Of a stretch of 47,567 nucleotides of DNA, positions 19,082-27,421 are shown in pieces (position 1 is the first letter of the stretch; each line of letters opens with the position of its first letter). Under the pieces are notes generated by a model that did no database searches, was not told the DNA's origin, and saw nothing but the letters and a program-made list of their open reading frames with translations. The stretch is taken from assembly GCA_036493895.1 (NCBI GenBank), contig DASXOZ010000064.1, positions 1-47,567 on the forward strand, written 5' to 3'. The DNA is from Candidatus Binatia bacterium. GTDB taxonomy: Bacteria; Desulfobacterota; Binatia; UBA1149; CAITLU01. A program made the position numbers and the translations under genes.

Positions 19082-20020
19082 ATGAACGAGATCATTCAGC
19101 ACGACATCAACCAGCACGACATCATCCTGCACCACTATCCGCTGTCGCTGTTCGCCGAGAAGATCCGGCGCATCCTTGCATACAAGAAGGTCGCATGGCG
19201 CTCGGTCGAGGAGCCGAACATGATGCCGAAGCCGGAGCTGACATCGCTCACCGGCGGGTACCGCAAGATCCCGGTGATGCAGATCGGCGCCGACATCTAC
19301 TGCGACACCGCGTGCATCGCACGCCGTCTCGAGGAGCTGTTTCCCGATCCGGCCTGCATTCCGGCCGATCTGGGCGGCCAGGTCGCGATGATCGAGGACT
19401 GGGCCGACCACCGTTTCAGCGGCCAGGTCGTGCCCGCGGTGATCGTCGAGATCCTGCCGGGGCTTCCCGACGGCATCCTCGATGACCGCGCCGCGATGTC
19501 GCCGCTGCTGTCGAAGCAGTCGCTGACGATGATGGCTCCGCACACGCGCAGCCAGTCGCTGCTGTCGATGGATGAGCTGGAAAGCGTGCTGCGCGAGCGG
19601 CCGTGGCTTGCCGGCGACCAGTTCACGCTCGCGGACGCAGCCTGTTACCACCCGCTGTGGTTCCTGCGCTACGCATCTCATCTGTACGAAGCGGTCGAAG
19701 CGAGACCTGCACTGGCGCAGTGGGTGCAGCGCATCGATGCATTCGGTCCGGGAGACGTGACGCCGATGCGAAGGGACGAGGCGCTTCGCATCGCGAAGGT
19801 CGCCACGCCGGTCGACCTTCGCGTAGTCGAGGGCATGTCGATGGGCGACGTGCGTGTCGGCGATACCGTCGCCATTCGTGCGGACGACATCGGATCGGAG
19901 CAGTCGCGTGGTGTCGTGCGACGCATCACGCCGAGCGAGATCACGATCGTGCGCGAGGACGACGAGCTCGGTGAGGTTGCGGTGCATTTCCCCCGCTCCG
20001 GCTTCGTCGTGACGACGTAG
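19082..20020 (+). CDS. Glutathione S-transferase family protein with extra C-terminal domain
   Basis: 312 residues. The thioredoxin-like N-terminal domain holds ILHHYPLSLFAEKIRRILAY and GGYRKIPVMQIGADIYCDTA (the conserved cis-Pro region); the helical C-terminal domain has RPWLAGDQFTLADAACYHPL, the N-capping box. After about residue 240 there is a further segment of about 70 residues, with VGDTVAIRADDIGSEQSRGV and ITPSEITIVREDDELGEVAV, that looks like a small beta-barrel and is not part of the usual GST fold. It follows the VOC gene by 5 nt. Confidence 0.88.
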   Translation: MNEIIQHDINQHDIILHHYPLSLFAEKIRRILAYKKVAWRSVEEPNMMPKPELTSLTGGYRKIPVMQIGADIYCDTACIARRLEELFPDPACIPADLGGQVAMIEDWADHRFSGQVVPAVIVEILPGLPDGILDDRAAMSPLLSKQSLTMMAPHTRSQSLLSMDELESVLRERPWLAGDQFTLADAACYHPLWFLRYASHLYEAVEARPALAQWVQRIDAFGPGDVTPMRRDEALRIAKVATPVDLRVVEGMSMGDVRVGDTVAIRADDIGSEQSRGVVRRITPSEITIVREDDELGEVAVHFPRSGFVVTT

Positions 20021-20097
20021 GAGAATCGGCAACTGCTCCGGGTTGGGGTCAGGCGCCGCCGCGGTGGTGCCTGGCTCCGCGCCGGCAGGCGCCCGCT

Positions 20098-20727
20098 TCA
20101 GAACAACGCGGCGCCGTAGCGGTCGCCGAATGCGATCTCTTCGACCGGCTTGCGCGCCAGCTTTTTCGGAAAATCCTTCTCGGGGTATCCGAGCGGAATC
20201 ATCGCTGCGGTGGCGACGCCGTCGGGAATCGACAGCAGTTCCTTCATCTTCGGCTCCACGGCACACAGCAGCGTCGTCAGCGCGGTACCGAGGTCCTCGG
20301 TGCGCGCGGCGAGCAGCAGGTTCTGCACCGACGGATAGATCGATGCGCCGGCGACCACCGACACGCGATCGAGGTGTCGGTCGGTGGCCATCAGGTCGGC
20401 GGTCTGGGCGCAGACGACGATGAGCACCGGAACCTTGTCGAGTTGCCGCGCCATGTGATCGGCGTTGGCGAGGAGGCGAGGCATCGGAGCGCCGGGCTTC
20501 ACCGTCGCTCGCGATGCGTACTGCTCCCAGAGCGGCACGTACAGGTCGCGAATGGCTTTCCGTTTTGCCGCGTCCCGCACGACGACGAAGCGCACGCCCT
20601 GGCGATTGCCGCCGGTCGGCGCCCAGCGAGCGGCGTCGAGGACGCGCCGGAGCACCTCCAGCGGTACCGGATCGCTGCGGAAAAAGCGGCAGGTGCCGGT
20701 GGTTTCGATCGTCTGGCGGAAGTCCAT
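20098..20727 (-). CDS. Nitroreductase-family FMN oxidoreductase
   Basis: 209 residues. The family starts with FRQTIETTGTCRFFRSDPVP and LRRVLDAARWAPTGGNRQGV, the FMN-binding region; GASIYPSVQNLLLAARTEDL and AAMIPLGYPEKDFPK lie in the second half. These enzymes reduce nitro groups, quinones or other acceptors with NAD(P)H. The ATG at 20727 has AAGGAGA upstream; the longer open frame upstream is repeat sequence. Divergent from the glutaminase fusion. Confidence 0.92.
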   Translation of the reverse strand: MDFRQTIETTGTCRFFRSDPVPLEVLRRVLDAARWAPTGGNRQGVRFVVVRDAAKRKAIRDLYVPLWEQYASRATVKPGAPMPRLLANADHMARQLDKVPVLIVVCAQTADLMATDRHLDRVSVVAGASIYPSVQNLLLAARTEDLGTALTTLLCAVEPKMKELLSIPDGVATAAMIPLGYPEKDFPKKLARKPVEEIAFGDRYGAALF

Positions 20728-20753
20728 GGGTGGGTCTCCTTTCTGCCGCGCCC

Positions 20754-20805
20754 GCTTCGCAGGCGCGCAATCTGCCGGGCCGGCTTCGCAGGCGCGCAAT
20801 CTGCC
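20754..20805. repeat. Tandem direct repeat in a divergent intergenic region
   Basis: GCTTCGCAGGCGCGCAATCTGCC occurs exactly at 20754-20776 and again at 20783-20805, a 29-nt period. It lies in the 220-nt gap between the nitroreductase and glutaminase starts. A GC-rich stretch of further GCCGGC and GGCGC runs follows. It could be a duplicated regulatory site or a simple slippage product. Confidence 0.8.
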
Positions 20806-20947
20806 TGCGCAGTCTGGGCCGGCATCCGCCGCGCCGGCAATCCGGCGCGAGGCATCGGGCGTATCTTGCGTCGGGGCGACACTCTGGCACAAGACCCCGG
20901 GGACCACCGATCCGACCGGGTCCACGACCGGTCGCAGGAGGTTCCTT

Positions 20948-22807
20948 TTGTCCGAGATCAACTCCCGTCCCCCCGCTACCTCCCCGATCCGCCGCTACCT
21001 CGAGCGCGTCCATGAAGAGCTCGCCCCCGTCGACGACGGCGTGGTCGCGTCCTACATTCCGGAGCTGACCAAGGCCGACCCGGCCTGGTTCGGCATCGCG
21101 ATCGCGACCGCGGACGGCGCGGTTTACGAAGTCGGGGATACCCGCGTTCCGTTCACGATCCAGTCGATTTCCAAGCCCTTGGTCTACGGCCTCGCTTTGG
21201 AGGATCGCGGCAAGCACACGGTGCTCTCGAAGATCGGAGTGGAGCCGACCGGGGACGCGTTCAACTCGATCAGCCTCGAGCCGGCCACGGGCCGCCCCCT
21301 CAACCCGATGATCAACGCAGGAGCGATCGCCGCTGCGTCGATGGTCGCGGGGAGATCCGAAAACGACCGCTTCGAGCGCGTGCTCGCCGTGTTCTCGATG
21401 TACGCGGGCCGCCGCCTCGATCTCGACGAGGCGGTCTACATCTCGGAAAAAACCACCGGTCACCGCAACCGCGCCATCGGGCACATGCTGCGCAATTTCG
21501 AAATCATCTCGGAGGATCCCGATCCGGCGCTCGACCTCTACTTTCGCCAGTGCTCGATCCGCGTCGACTGCCGCGATCTCGCCGTGATGGCCGCGACGCT
21601 CGCTGGCGGCGGCACCAATCCGGTCACCCGCGAGCGAGTGGTGCCCGCTCCGATCGTGCGCGACCTGCTGAGCGTGATGACGACGTGCGGGATGTACGAT
21701 TACGCCGGCGAATGGCTCTACCGCGTCGGCATGCCGGCCAAGAGCGGGGTCGGCGGCGGCATTCTCGCGGTGCTTCCCGGCCGCCTCGGCATCGGCGTGT
21801 TCTCGCCGCGCCTCGACCAGCGCGGCAACAGCGTGCGCGGAGTGAAAACCTGCGAGCGCCTGTCGCGCGACTGGGGCCTGCATTTCCTGACGCCGCCGCG
21901 GGCATCGATGGCTACCGTGCGATCGGAGTATTCGCTGGCCAGCGTGCGCTCGAAGAGGCAAAGGCGCACCCGCGAGCTCGAGATTTTGTCCGAGCACGGC
22001 CGCACCGCTCGCGTGATCGAGCTGCACGGCGACATCGACTTCGCCGCGGCCGAGACCGTGATCCGCAGCCTGCTCGCGTACCATGAGCCGCCGTCCTTCG
22101 TCATCCTCGACTTCAAGCGCGTGCCCGGAGTCGACGGCGCGGCGATGCGCCTGCTCATCGATCTCGTGCGTACGCTCGGCAACGACGGCACGCGCAGCGT
22201 GCTCACCGGCACGGCTTCGGTGCACCCGTTCGTTCGATTCGCCGAAGAACAGCTCGGCTCCGAAAATACTGCCGGGATCCGCAATTTCGCCCAGCTCGAA
22301 GCCGGCATCGAATGGTGCGAGAACGCGCTGCTCGACCAGTGGATGCCGACCGTCGCGGCGGACCGTACCTGCGAGCTGCCCGACCAGCAGCTCTGTCGCG
22401 GGATGAACGCCGAACAGATCGACAAGCTCGCAGCCTACTGTGGACGAGCCAGCTTCGGCCGCGGCTCCACCGTCGTGAGCAAGGGCGACGAGGCCGACCG
22501 CCTGTTCTTCGTCGTCTCGGGAGAGTGCAGCGCGACGCTGGACCTGGCGAGCGGGCAGCAGAAGCGCCTCTCGACGCTGTCGCCGGGCATGGCGTTCGGC
22601 GAAGCCGGAGTGCTCGTCGGCGGCTTGAGGACGGCCGATGTACGCGCCGACCGGAAACTCGAATGCCTGTTCCTCACGCGCGAGGCGTTCGACCGCATGG
22701 GCCGCGAGGAGCCGGCGCTGCAGAACGCGCTGCTGCGCGGTCTTTTGCGCGTCTCCAGCGCGATCGGCGTCCGGCTCACCACCGAGGTCGCGGCGCTGGA
22801 AGCGTGA
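20948..22807 (+). CDS. Glutaminase fused to STAS and cyclic-nucleotide-binding domains
   Basis: 619 residues from a TTG start with AGGAGG 6 nt upstream. Residues 1-315 are a serine-dependent glutaminase that hydrolyses glutamine to glutamate and ammonia: FTIQSISKPLVYGLALED with the SxxK pair Ser73/Lys76, RPLNPMINAGAIAAASM and KSGVGGGILAVLPGRLGIGV. About residues 355-460 form a STAS domain (VIELHGDIDFAAAE, then ILDFKRVPGVDGAAMRLLID). Residues 490-610 are a cNMP-binding domain with FFVVSGECSATLD and FGEAGVLVGGLRTADV, keeping the Glu and Arg of the phosphate-binding cassette. The enzyme may therefore be controlled by a nucleotide or lipid signal. I see no effector gene beside it. Confidence 0.93.
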   Translation: MSEINSRPPATSPIRRYLERVHEELAPVDDGVVASYIPELTKADPAWFGIAIATADGAVYEVGDTRVPFTIQSISKPLVYGLALEDRGKHTVLSKIGVEPTGDAFNSISLEPATGRPLNPMINAGAIAAASMVAGRSENDRFERVLAVFSMYAGRRLDLDEAVYISEKTTGHRNRAIGHMLRNFEIISEDPDPALDLYFRQCSIRVDCRDLAVMAATLAGGGTNPVTRERVVPAPIVRDLLSVMTTCGMYDYAGEWLYRVGMPAKSGVGGGILAVLPGRLGIGVFSPRLDQRGNSVRGVKTCERLSRDWGLHFLTPPRASMATVRSEYSLASVRSKRQRRTRELEILSEHGRTARVIELHGDIDFAAAETVIRSLLAYHEPPSFVILDFKRVPGVDGAAMRLLIDLVRTLGNDGTRSVLTGTASVHPFVRFAEEQLGSENTAGIRNFAQLEAGIEWCENALLDQWMPTVAADRTCELPDQQLCRGMNAEQIDKLAAYCGRASFGRGSTVVSKGDEADRLFFVVSGECSATLDLASGQQKRLSTLSPGMAFGEAGVLVGGLRTADVRADRKLECLFLTREAFDRMGREEPALQNALLRGLLRVSSAIGVRLTTEVAALEA

Positions 22808-22933
22808 ATCGGCCGCGACCGCGGCGCTGCAGGACGCGGCGCCGCACGGCCGCAGTCGCGGAAACGGCGACCTGCTGTACCTGACCGGGTTTTTCGGATT
22901 TATGCTTCGGCATTCTTCCTGCCGAGGTCATCG

Positions 22934-24478
22934 ATGAATGGTGCCGAAAGCCTGATCCGTACCCTCGTCCACTGCGGCGTCAGGGTCTGCTTCACCAACC
23001 CTGGGACCTCCGAGATGCATTTCGTCTCGGCGCTCGACCGCGTCGAAGGGATGCACGCGATCCTCGGCCTCTTCGAGGGAGCGGTGACGGGAATGGCCGA
23101 CGGGTACGGCCGCATGGCCGATCATCCGGCGGCAACCCTGCTTCATCTCGGTCCGGGCCTCGCCAACGGACTGGCCAATCTTCACAACGCTCGCCGCGCT
23201 TCGACGCCGATCGTCAACATCGTCGGTGACCACGCGACCTACCATGCGCAGTACGATGCGCCTCTCGCTTCCGACATCGCCGGTTTTGCGCGCCCGGTAT
23301 CGGGATGGATCCATTCGAGCTCGAGTGCACTTTCGGTCGCGGCCGACGGAGCGCGCGCGGTCCAGGCTGCGATGTCGCCGCCGGGCCAGGTCGCGACGCT
23401 GATTCTTCCCGCGGACACGGCATGGAACGAGGCCGACGGTGTCGCGCCGCCGCTTGCCGTTTCCGCCGCTGCGCAAGTCGGCAGTGATGCGATCGATGCG
23501 GCAGCGGCGGTGCTCCGCTCCGGAAAACGCGTCGCGATCCTGATGCGCGGCGCATGCCTGCGGCGTGCCGGGCTCGAAGCCGCCGGCCGCATCGCGGCGG
23601 CGGGCAACGCGCGGCTGATGTGCGACACGTTCGCGCCGCGCCTCGAGCGCGGCGCCGGCCTCGTCGCGGTCGAGCGCCTTCCGTATTTCGCCGAGCAGAT
23701 CGTCGAGTTTCTCGCCGACGTCGACGTGCTGCTGCTCGTCGGCTCGAAGCCGCCGGTGTCGTTCTTCGCGTATCCTGACAAGCCGAGCTGGTGCGTACCC
23801 GCGGGTTGTCGCGTCCAATACCTCGCGCAGGCGCACGAGGACGGAGTCGGTGCGCTCGAAGCGCTTGCCGATGCGATCCGCGCGCCGAAAGAGCCGGCCA
23901 CACGCGCGGTGCTGGAGAGGCCAGGCTCTCCGGCCGGTGGCCTCAACCAGTTCAGCGTCGGGCAGATCGTCGCGCGGCTGTTGCCGGAGAATGCGATCCT
24001 TGCCGACGAGGCGGCGACCTCCGGTCTCGGGATCGCATTCGCCGCTGCGACGGCGCCCGCCCACGACGTGCTGTCGCTGACGGGCGGTTCGATCGGCATG
24101 GGCATTCCGCTGGCAACCGGCGCCGCGGTCGCCTGCCCCGGTCGCAAGGTTCTCGCGCTGCAGGGAGACGGCGGCGGCATGTACACGCTGCAGGCTCTGT
24201 GGACCCAGGCTCGCGAGAAGCTCGACGTGACGACACTGATCTTCGCCAATCGCTCGTACTCGATCCTCAACATCGAGCTGTCGCGCGTCGGCGCCGGAGA
24301 GCCGGGGCCGAAGGCGCTGGCGATGCTCGACCTTCACAATCCGGAGCTGGACTGGTGCGCCCTTGCGCGCGGCATGGGTGTCGAGGCCTCCAGGGCGGAG
24401 ACGAGCGAGCAACTCGCGAGCCAGTTCGCCGATGCGATGGCGACGCGCGGGCCGCGGCTGATCGAAATCGTGCTCTGA
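22934..24478 (+). CDS. ThDP-dependent enzyme, acetolactate synthase large-subunit-like
   Basis: 514 residues with the three-domain ThDP fold. The N-terminal pyrimidine domain has FTNPGTSEMHFV and ILGLFEGAVTGMADGYGRMA with catalytic Glu48; the C-terminal domain has the cofactor motif LQGDGGGMYTLQALW followed by IFANRSYSILNIEL. It belongs to the acetolactate synthase/benzoylformate decarboxylase group, but it stands alone with no small subunit and no other branched-chain gene near it, so the actual substrate is open. GAGG lies 7-8 nt before the ATG. Confidence 0.85.
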   Translation: MNGAESLIRTLVHCGVRVCFTNPGTSEMHFVSALDRVEGMHAILGLFEGAVTGMADGYGRMADHPAATLLHLGPGLANGLANLHNARRASTPIVNIVGDHATYHAQYDAPLASDIAGFARPVSGWIHSSSSALSVAADGARAVQAAMSPPGQVATLILPADTAWNEADGVAPPLAVSAAAQVGSDAIDAAAAVLRSGKRVAILMRGACLRRAGLEAAGRIAAAGNARLMCDTFAPRLERGAGLVAVERLPYFAEQIVEFLADVDVLLLVGSKPPVSFFAYPDKPSWCVPAGCRVQYLAQAHEDGVGALEALADAIRAPKEPATRAVLERPGSPAGGLNQFSVGQIVARLLPENAILADEAATSGLGIAFAAATAPAHDVLSLTGGSIGMGIPLATGAAVACPGRKVLALQGDGGGMYTLQALWTQAREKLDVTTLIFANRSYSILNIELSRVGAGEPGPKALAMLDLHNPELDWCALARGMGVEASRAETSEQLASQFADAMATRGPRLIEIVL

Positions 24479-24501
24479 GAGCGCGTTGCGCGAGGCCGGG
24501 T

Positions 24502-24518
24502 GCTACAAAAATCGTAGC
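24502..24518. promoter_or_regulatory. Third copy of the HxlR-type operator
   Basis: GCTACAAAAATCGTAGC, identical at all 17 positions to the first operator at 12548-12564. It sits in the gap between two convergent gene ends, 24 nt after the ThDP-enzyme stop and 39 nt before the SCO stop, not at an obvious promoter. Its 5-bp arms make a weak hairpin, so I do not think it is a terminator. Confidence 0.55.
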
Positions 24519-24556
24519 GCCAGAGATCGCCTCACGATCCGGTTGCCGCGGGGTTT

Positions 24557-25264
24557 CTACCGAAGGGATGAGCGCTTTTTTTCCGCGAGGCGCAGCGTCT
24601 TCAAATCGGCCAGGACGAGATCCGGATCGAGGTAGCCGACGCTGTAGATGTTGCGGACGCGGCGCTCACGGTCGAGCAGGTAGACCTTGAGCACGTGACG
24701 GTAGGTCCCCGACCAGGTGCCGTCCGCGCGCGCCAGCCTGGTCACCGTCTGCCCGAAGTCCTCGAGCAATCCGCCCAGGGAATGCTCGTCCGGCGCCGTG
24801 ACGAAGCGCCACGTCGAGCCCGCCGCCCGCATCTGCTGCATGGCCGCCAGTCGCGCGGTATCGTGCTCCGGATCGAAGCTGACCGTCACGAGCGCAACGT
24901 CGCGAGCAAGGGAACGGTCGGCGGCAAGCTGCGAGTCGAGATGGTGCAGCACCGAAGTGCTCATCGGGCAGCCGGTGGTGTCGCTGCAGCTCGCGTAGAT
25001 GAAGGAAACCACCGCGAGCCGCCGACCGAGGACCTGACGGAGCGTCGTCCGTTTTCCTTGCGCGTCGACGAGAGGATGGTCGGCGACGTTGCCGATCTCG
25101 GGCAGCTCATAGGTGCCGGGCCGCGGGGGAGTGAACTGCGGACGATACTGGCCGAGCGAGTAGGTGTAGGCATCGGAGCCGGCCGGCTCGTCGCGAGCTG
25201 CGACGTCGCCGGCGGCCACGCATAGCGCAACGAGCGCGGCAGCGATCCGTATGGGAAGCTTCAC
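24557..25264 (-). CDS. SCO1/SenC-family copper chaperone, exported
   Basis: About 235 residues from the GTG at 25264, which gives the signal peptide KLPIRIAAALVALCVAAG; a TTG at 25282 is an alternative start. Thioredoxin-like SCO fold: LRQVLGRRLAVVSFIYASCS, with the copper-binding cysteines in CSDTTGCP, VALVTVSFDPEHDT, and the third ligand His in YRHVLKVYLLD. The Cys pair is CX5C rather than the usual CX3C of SCO1. SCO proteins deliver copper to oxidases. The gene lies 30 nt after the SBP56/methanethiol-oxidase homologue on the same strand, so it probably metallates that enzyme. Confidence 0.88.
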   Translation of the reverse strand: MKLPIRIAAALVALCVAAGDVAARDEPAGSDAYTYSLGQYRPQFTPPRPGTYELPEIGNVADHPLVDAQGKRTTLRQVLGRRLAVVSFIYASCSDTTGCPMSTSVLHHLDSQLAADRSLARDVALVTVSFDPEHDTARLAAMQQMRAAGSTWRFVTAPDEHSLGGLLEDFGQTVTRLARADGTWSGTYRHVLKVYLLDRERRVRNIYSVGYLDPDLVLADLKTLRLAEKKRSSLR

Positions 25265-25294
25265 GTTGCCGCCGCGCCACAACTCACGCGCGGA

Positions 25295-26617
25295 TCACGA
25301 GCCGGGTCGTGCGGCAGGAGCCGCGGCGACCTGGTTCGAGTAGAAGCTCTTCGATCCGAAGTGCATGTGGTGCGGGCGACCGAGTTTTTCGGCGGTGAAA
25401 TCGACGGTGAACGCCGGCGTCAGCGTCTTGCCGTCCCAGCGGTAGGCCTTGAGGAACTGCTCGTTGTCGGCGCCGGTCTTGTCCCAGTTCGCGAGCAGCG
25501 ACGACGTGAAGTAGACGCGCCGGCCGTCCCAGCTCTCGGAAACCATGTTGACCTGCTTGCCGATCTGCTGCTCGAGGACGACCTTCGGATGGTGCGGATC
25601 GCTGACGTCGAAGACGTGCACCTTGCCGTCCATGAACGTCGAGACGAACAGATAGCGGTCGTCCAGCGAGAGGCTGATGTCCACCGCTAACGGTGTTTTC
25701 GACGGATCGCCGATGTCGGCAACGGCTGTTGCCGCGAATTTTCCGTCCTTCCCGGCCTCGATCAGCCAGAGCTTCGACGTCAATGCCGCTGCCGAGAACG
25801 CATAATCGTGCTGGGGCTGGAGCGCCCAGCGGATCTCGAGCGGGGCGCCGGGAACCTGCATCACCTGCAGCGGCTTCATCGCATGGAAGTCCCAGGCGAC
25901 CATCGTGCTGCCGAAGTGCTTCATCGCCTCCGGGTCCTTCATCAGGTCGCCGAGGGGGCGCATGTAGTTCTTCCAGCCGGTGAACGACGACGTCAGCATG
26001 CGGTCGAGGCGCGGTTGCACGCGCGCGTCATAGCCGTACTCGGCGTCCGGTGGCATCCACACCGTGCGAATGAACTTGCCGGCGTTGCTGTACTCGGCCA
26101 CGCCGGTGCGGCCGTCGCGGTCCTTCGCATTGGAAAGGCCGGGCACGAGCATGCGGCCCGGCAGCGCGTAAAAGCCGTGGGGGCCGGCAAGGCCGCTGTC
26201 TGTCTCGAATGTCGAGATCGTCTTTTCGAGCTTCGGGTGGGCAGGGTCGGACGCGACGTCGAAGACGAAAATCGCGCCGTCATCGATGCCCGATACCCAC
26301 AGTTCACGACGGTCGTCGGTGAAGCCGCCGTGGTGCGCCTCGTGGCGGCCTCCGACCGACGTCGACGAGATCACCTTGCCATAGTCCTTGGAGGCGGGAT
26401 CGGCGCCGATCGTCACGAGCTTGTCGGAGCCGTCGCCGAGACCGTCGACGCCGAGCGTCCACACGTAGACGTAATCTTCCTGGCCGGTGATTTTCGGCAT
26501 GTACGGCGACATGCACGTCTCGTCGGCGTGCGCCGGGGACGGCTGCAGCGCGGCGGCGCAGACGGCGACGAGCGCGGCTTCAGCAATACAGCGGAGAAAA
26601 AAACGAGGCGTGGTCAT
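25295..26617 (-). CDS. Exported selenium-binding protein 56 / methanethiol oxidase homologue
   Basis: About 440 residues. Signal peptide to about HADETC. The rest is a beta-propeller related to SELENBP1: SVGGRHEAHHGGFTDDRREL, GAPLEIRWALQPQHDYAF, LAVDISLSLDDRYLFVSTFM, VHVFDVSDPHHPKVVLEQQI and GRRVYFTSSLLANWDK match family blocks in order, with LGRPHHMHFGSKSFY near the end. SELENBP1 homologues are copper-dependent methanethiol oxidases, which make formaldehyde, sulfide and hydrogen peroxide. The N-terminal CGPGYATP of SELENBP1 is replaced by CMSPYMPK, so this is a divergent branch. The ATG at 26617 is preceded by GGGGAG. The SCO chaperone follows 30 nt downstream. Family sure; substrate inferred. 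Confidence 0.82.
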   Translation of the reverse strand: MTTPRFFLRCIAEAALVAVCAAALQPSPAHADETCMSPYMPKITGQEDYVYVWTLGVDGLGDGSDKLVTIGADPASKDYGKVISSTSVGGRHEAHHGGFTDDRRELWVSGIDDGAIFVFDVASDPAHPKLEKTISTFETDSGLAGPHGFYALPGRMLVPGLSNAKDRDGRTGVAEYSNAGKFIRTVWMPPDAEYGYDARVQPRLDRMLTSSFTGWKNYMRPLGDLMKDPEAMKHFGSTMVAWDFHAMKPLQVMQVPGAPLEIRWALQPQHDYAFSAAALTSKLWLIEAGKDGKFAATAVADIGDPSKTPLAVDISLSLDDRYLFVSTFMDGKVHVFDVSDPHHPKVVLEQQIGKQVNMVSESWDGRRVYFTSSLLANWDKTGADNEQFLKAYRWDGKTLTPAFTVDFTAEKLGRPHHMHFGSKSFYSNQVAAAPAARPGS

Positions 26618-26684
26618 GGCTGTTGCTCCCCACTCCCGGCGCATAGCGGCCGGGAGTCGATGAAACGATGAACGCCGGCGGGGC

Positions 26685-27245
26685 CTACTTCTGGCCCTTC
26701 TGGTACGTACCCATCAGCTCGCCGCGCGCGAGCACGTGGCCTTTGATCGCCGTCTCGAGCCAGTCGTGCGTCGGCTGCTCCTGGACGGGAAGATCGGTAT
26801 CGAGCGCATAAAGCTCGAAGAAGTAGCGGTGTCGTCCGATCGGTGGGCAGGGTCCGCCATACTCGCGGTGCGACCAGTCGTTGAGGCCATGACGGCCGGG
26901 TGCGACGCCGTCATCGCTCGCACCGGCGCCGTCGGCCAGCTTGTTCATCGAGGCCGGCAGGCCGTAGAGGACCCAGTGGATGAACGTGCGTTTTGGCGCC
27001 GCAGGATCCGGTGCGTCCGGGTCGCGGACGATGAGCGCGAAGCTTTTTGTTCCCGCCGGAGCCCCGCTCCAGGCCAGAGGTGGCGACGTATTGTTGCCTT
27101 CGCACGTATAGATGGTCGGAATGGAGCCGCCAGCAGAAAACGCCGGCGATGTGAGCTTCATGACCTGCTCGGCCGCGAATGTCGTCGCCGCAGGGCTCGC
27201 GACTGCCAGAATGGACGCCAGGAGAGTGAGCGGAAACAGACGCAT
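26685..27245 (-). CDS. Exported PEBP-family protein (YbhB/YbcL type)
   Basis: 186 residues. Signal peptide LFPLTLLASILAVASPAA, cleaved near TTFAAEQ. The PEBP core is intact: YTCEGNNTSPPLAWSGAPAG, FALIVRDPDAPDPAAP (the DPDAP motif), IHWVLYGLP and GPCPPIGRHRYFFELYALD, forming the anion-binding pocket. Bacterial members have no settled role. It lies 67 nt upstream of the SBP56 homologue on the same strand and may share its transcript. No clear Shine-Dalgarno; a GTG one codon earlier is also possible. Confidence 0.9.
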   Translation of the reverse strand: MRLFPLTLLASILAVASPAATTFAAEQVMKLTSPAFSAGGSIPTIYTCEGNNTSPPLAWSGAPAGTKSFALIVRDPDAPDPAAPKRTFIHWVLYGLPASMNKLADGAGASDDGVAPGRHGLNDWSHREYGGPCPPIGRHRYFFELYALDTDLPVQEQPTHDWLETAIKGHVLARGELMGTYQKGQK

Positions 27246-27421
27246 CACGGGATGACCATCAGCAAAGCACGTTGCCGCCCCTGTTCCCAGAACCGCAGAC
27301 GTCCTGCGATGTGAACTCCACCTCATCGGGTGCGCCCGGCGGGTGGCCACCGTCACCCGGCGTCCGCGCATCCCGCCCTTCCCATTGCGGGGGCTACGGG
27401 CGCCGGGCTAGCCTCCCCCAC

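Noticed and set aside
20754..20805. Possible CRISPR array
   Set aside because: Only two units with 6 nt between them; no cas genes.
19010..22225. 1071-codon minus-strand frame
   Set aside because: Crosses GST, nitroreductase and glutaminase genes in a wrong frame; high-GC artefact.
24502..24518. Terminator between convergent genes
   Set aside because: Only a 5-bp stem with a 7-nt loop and no T-tract.
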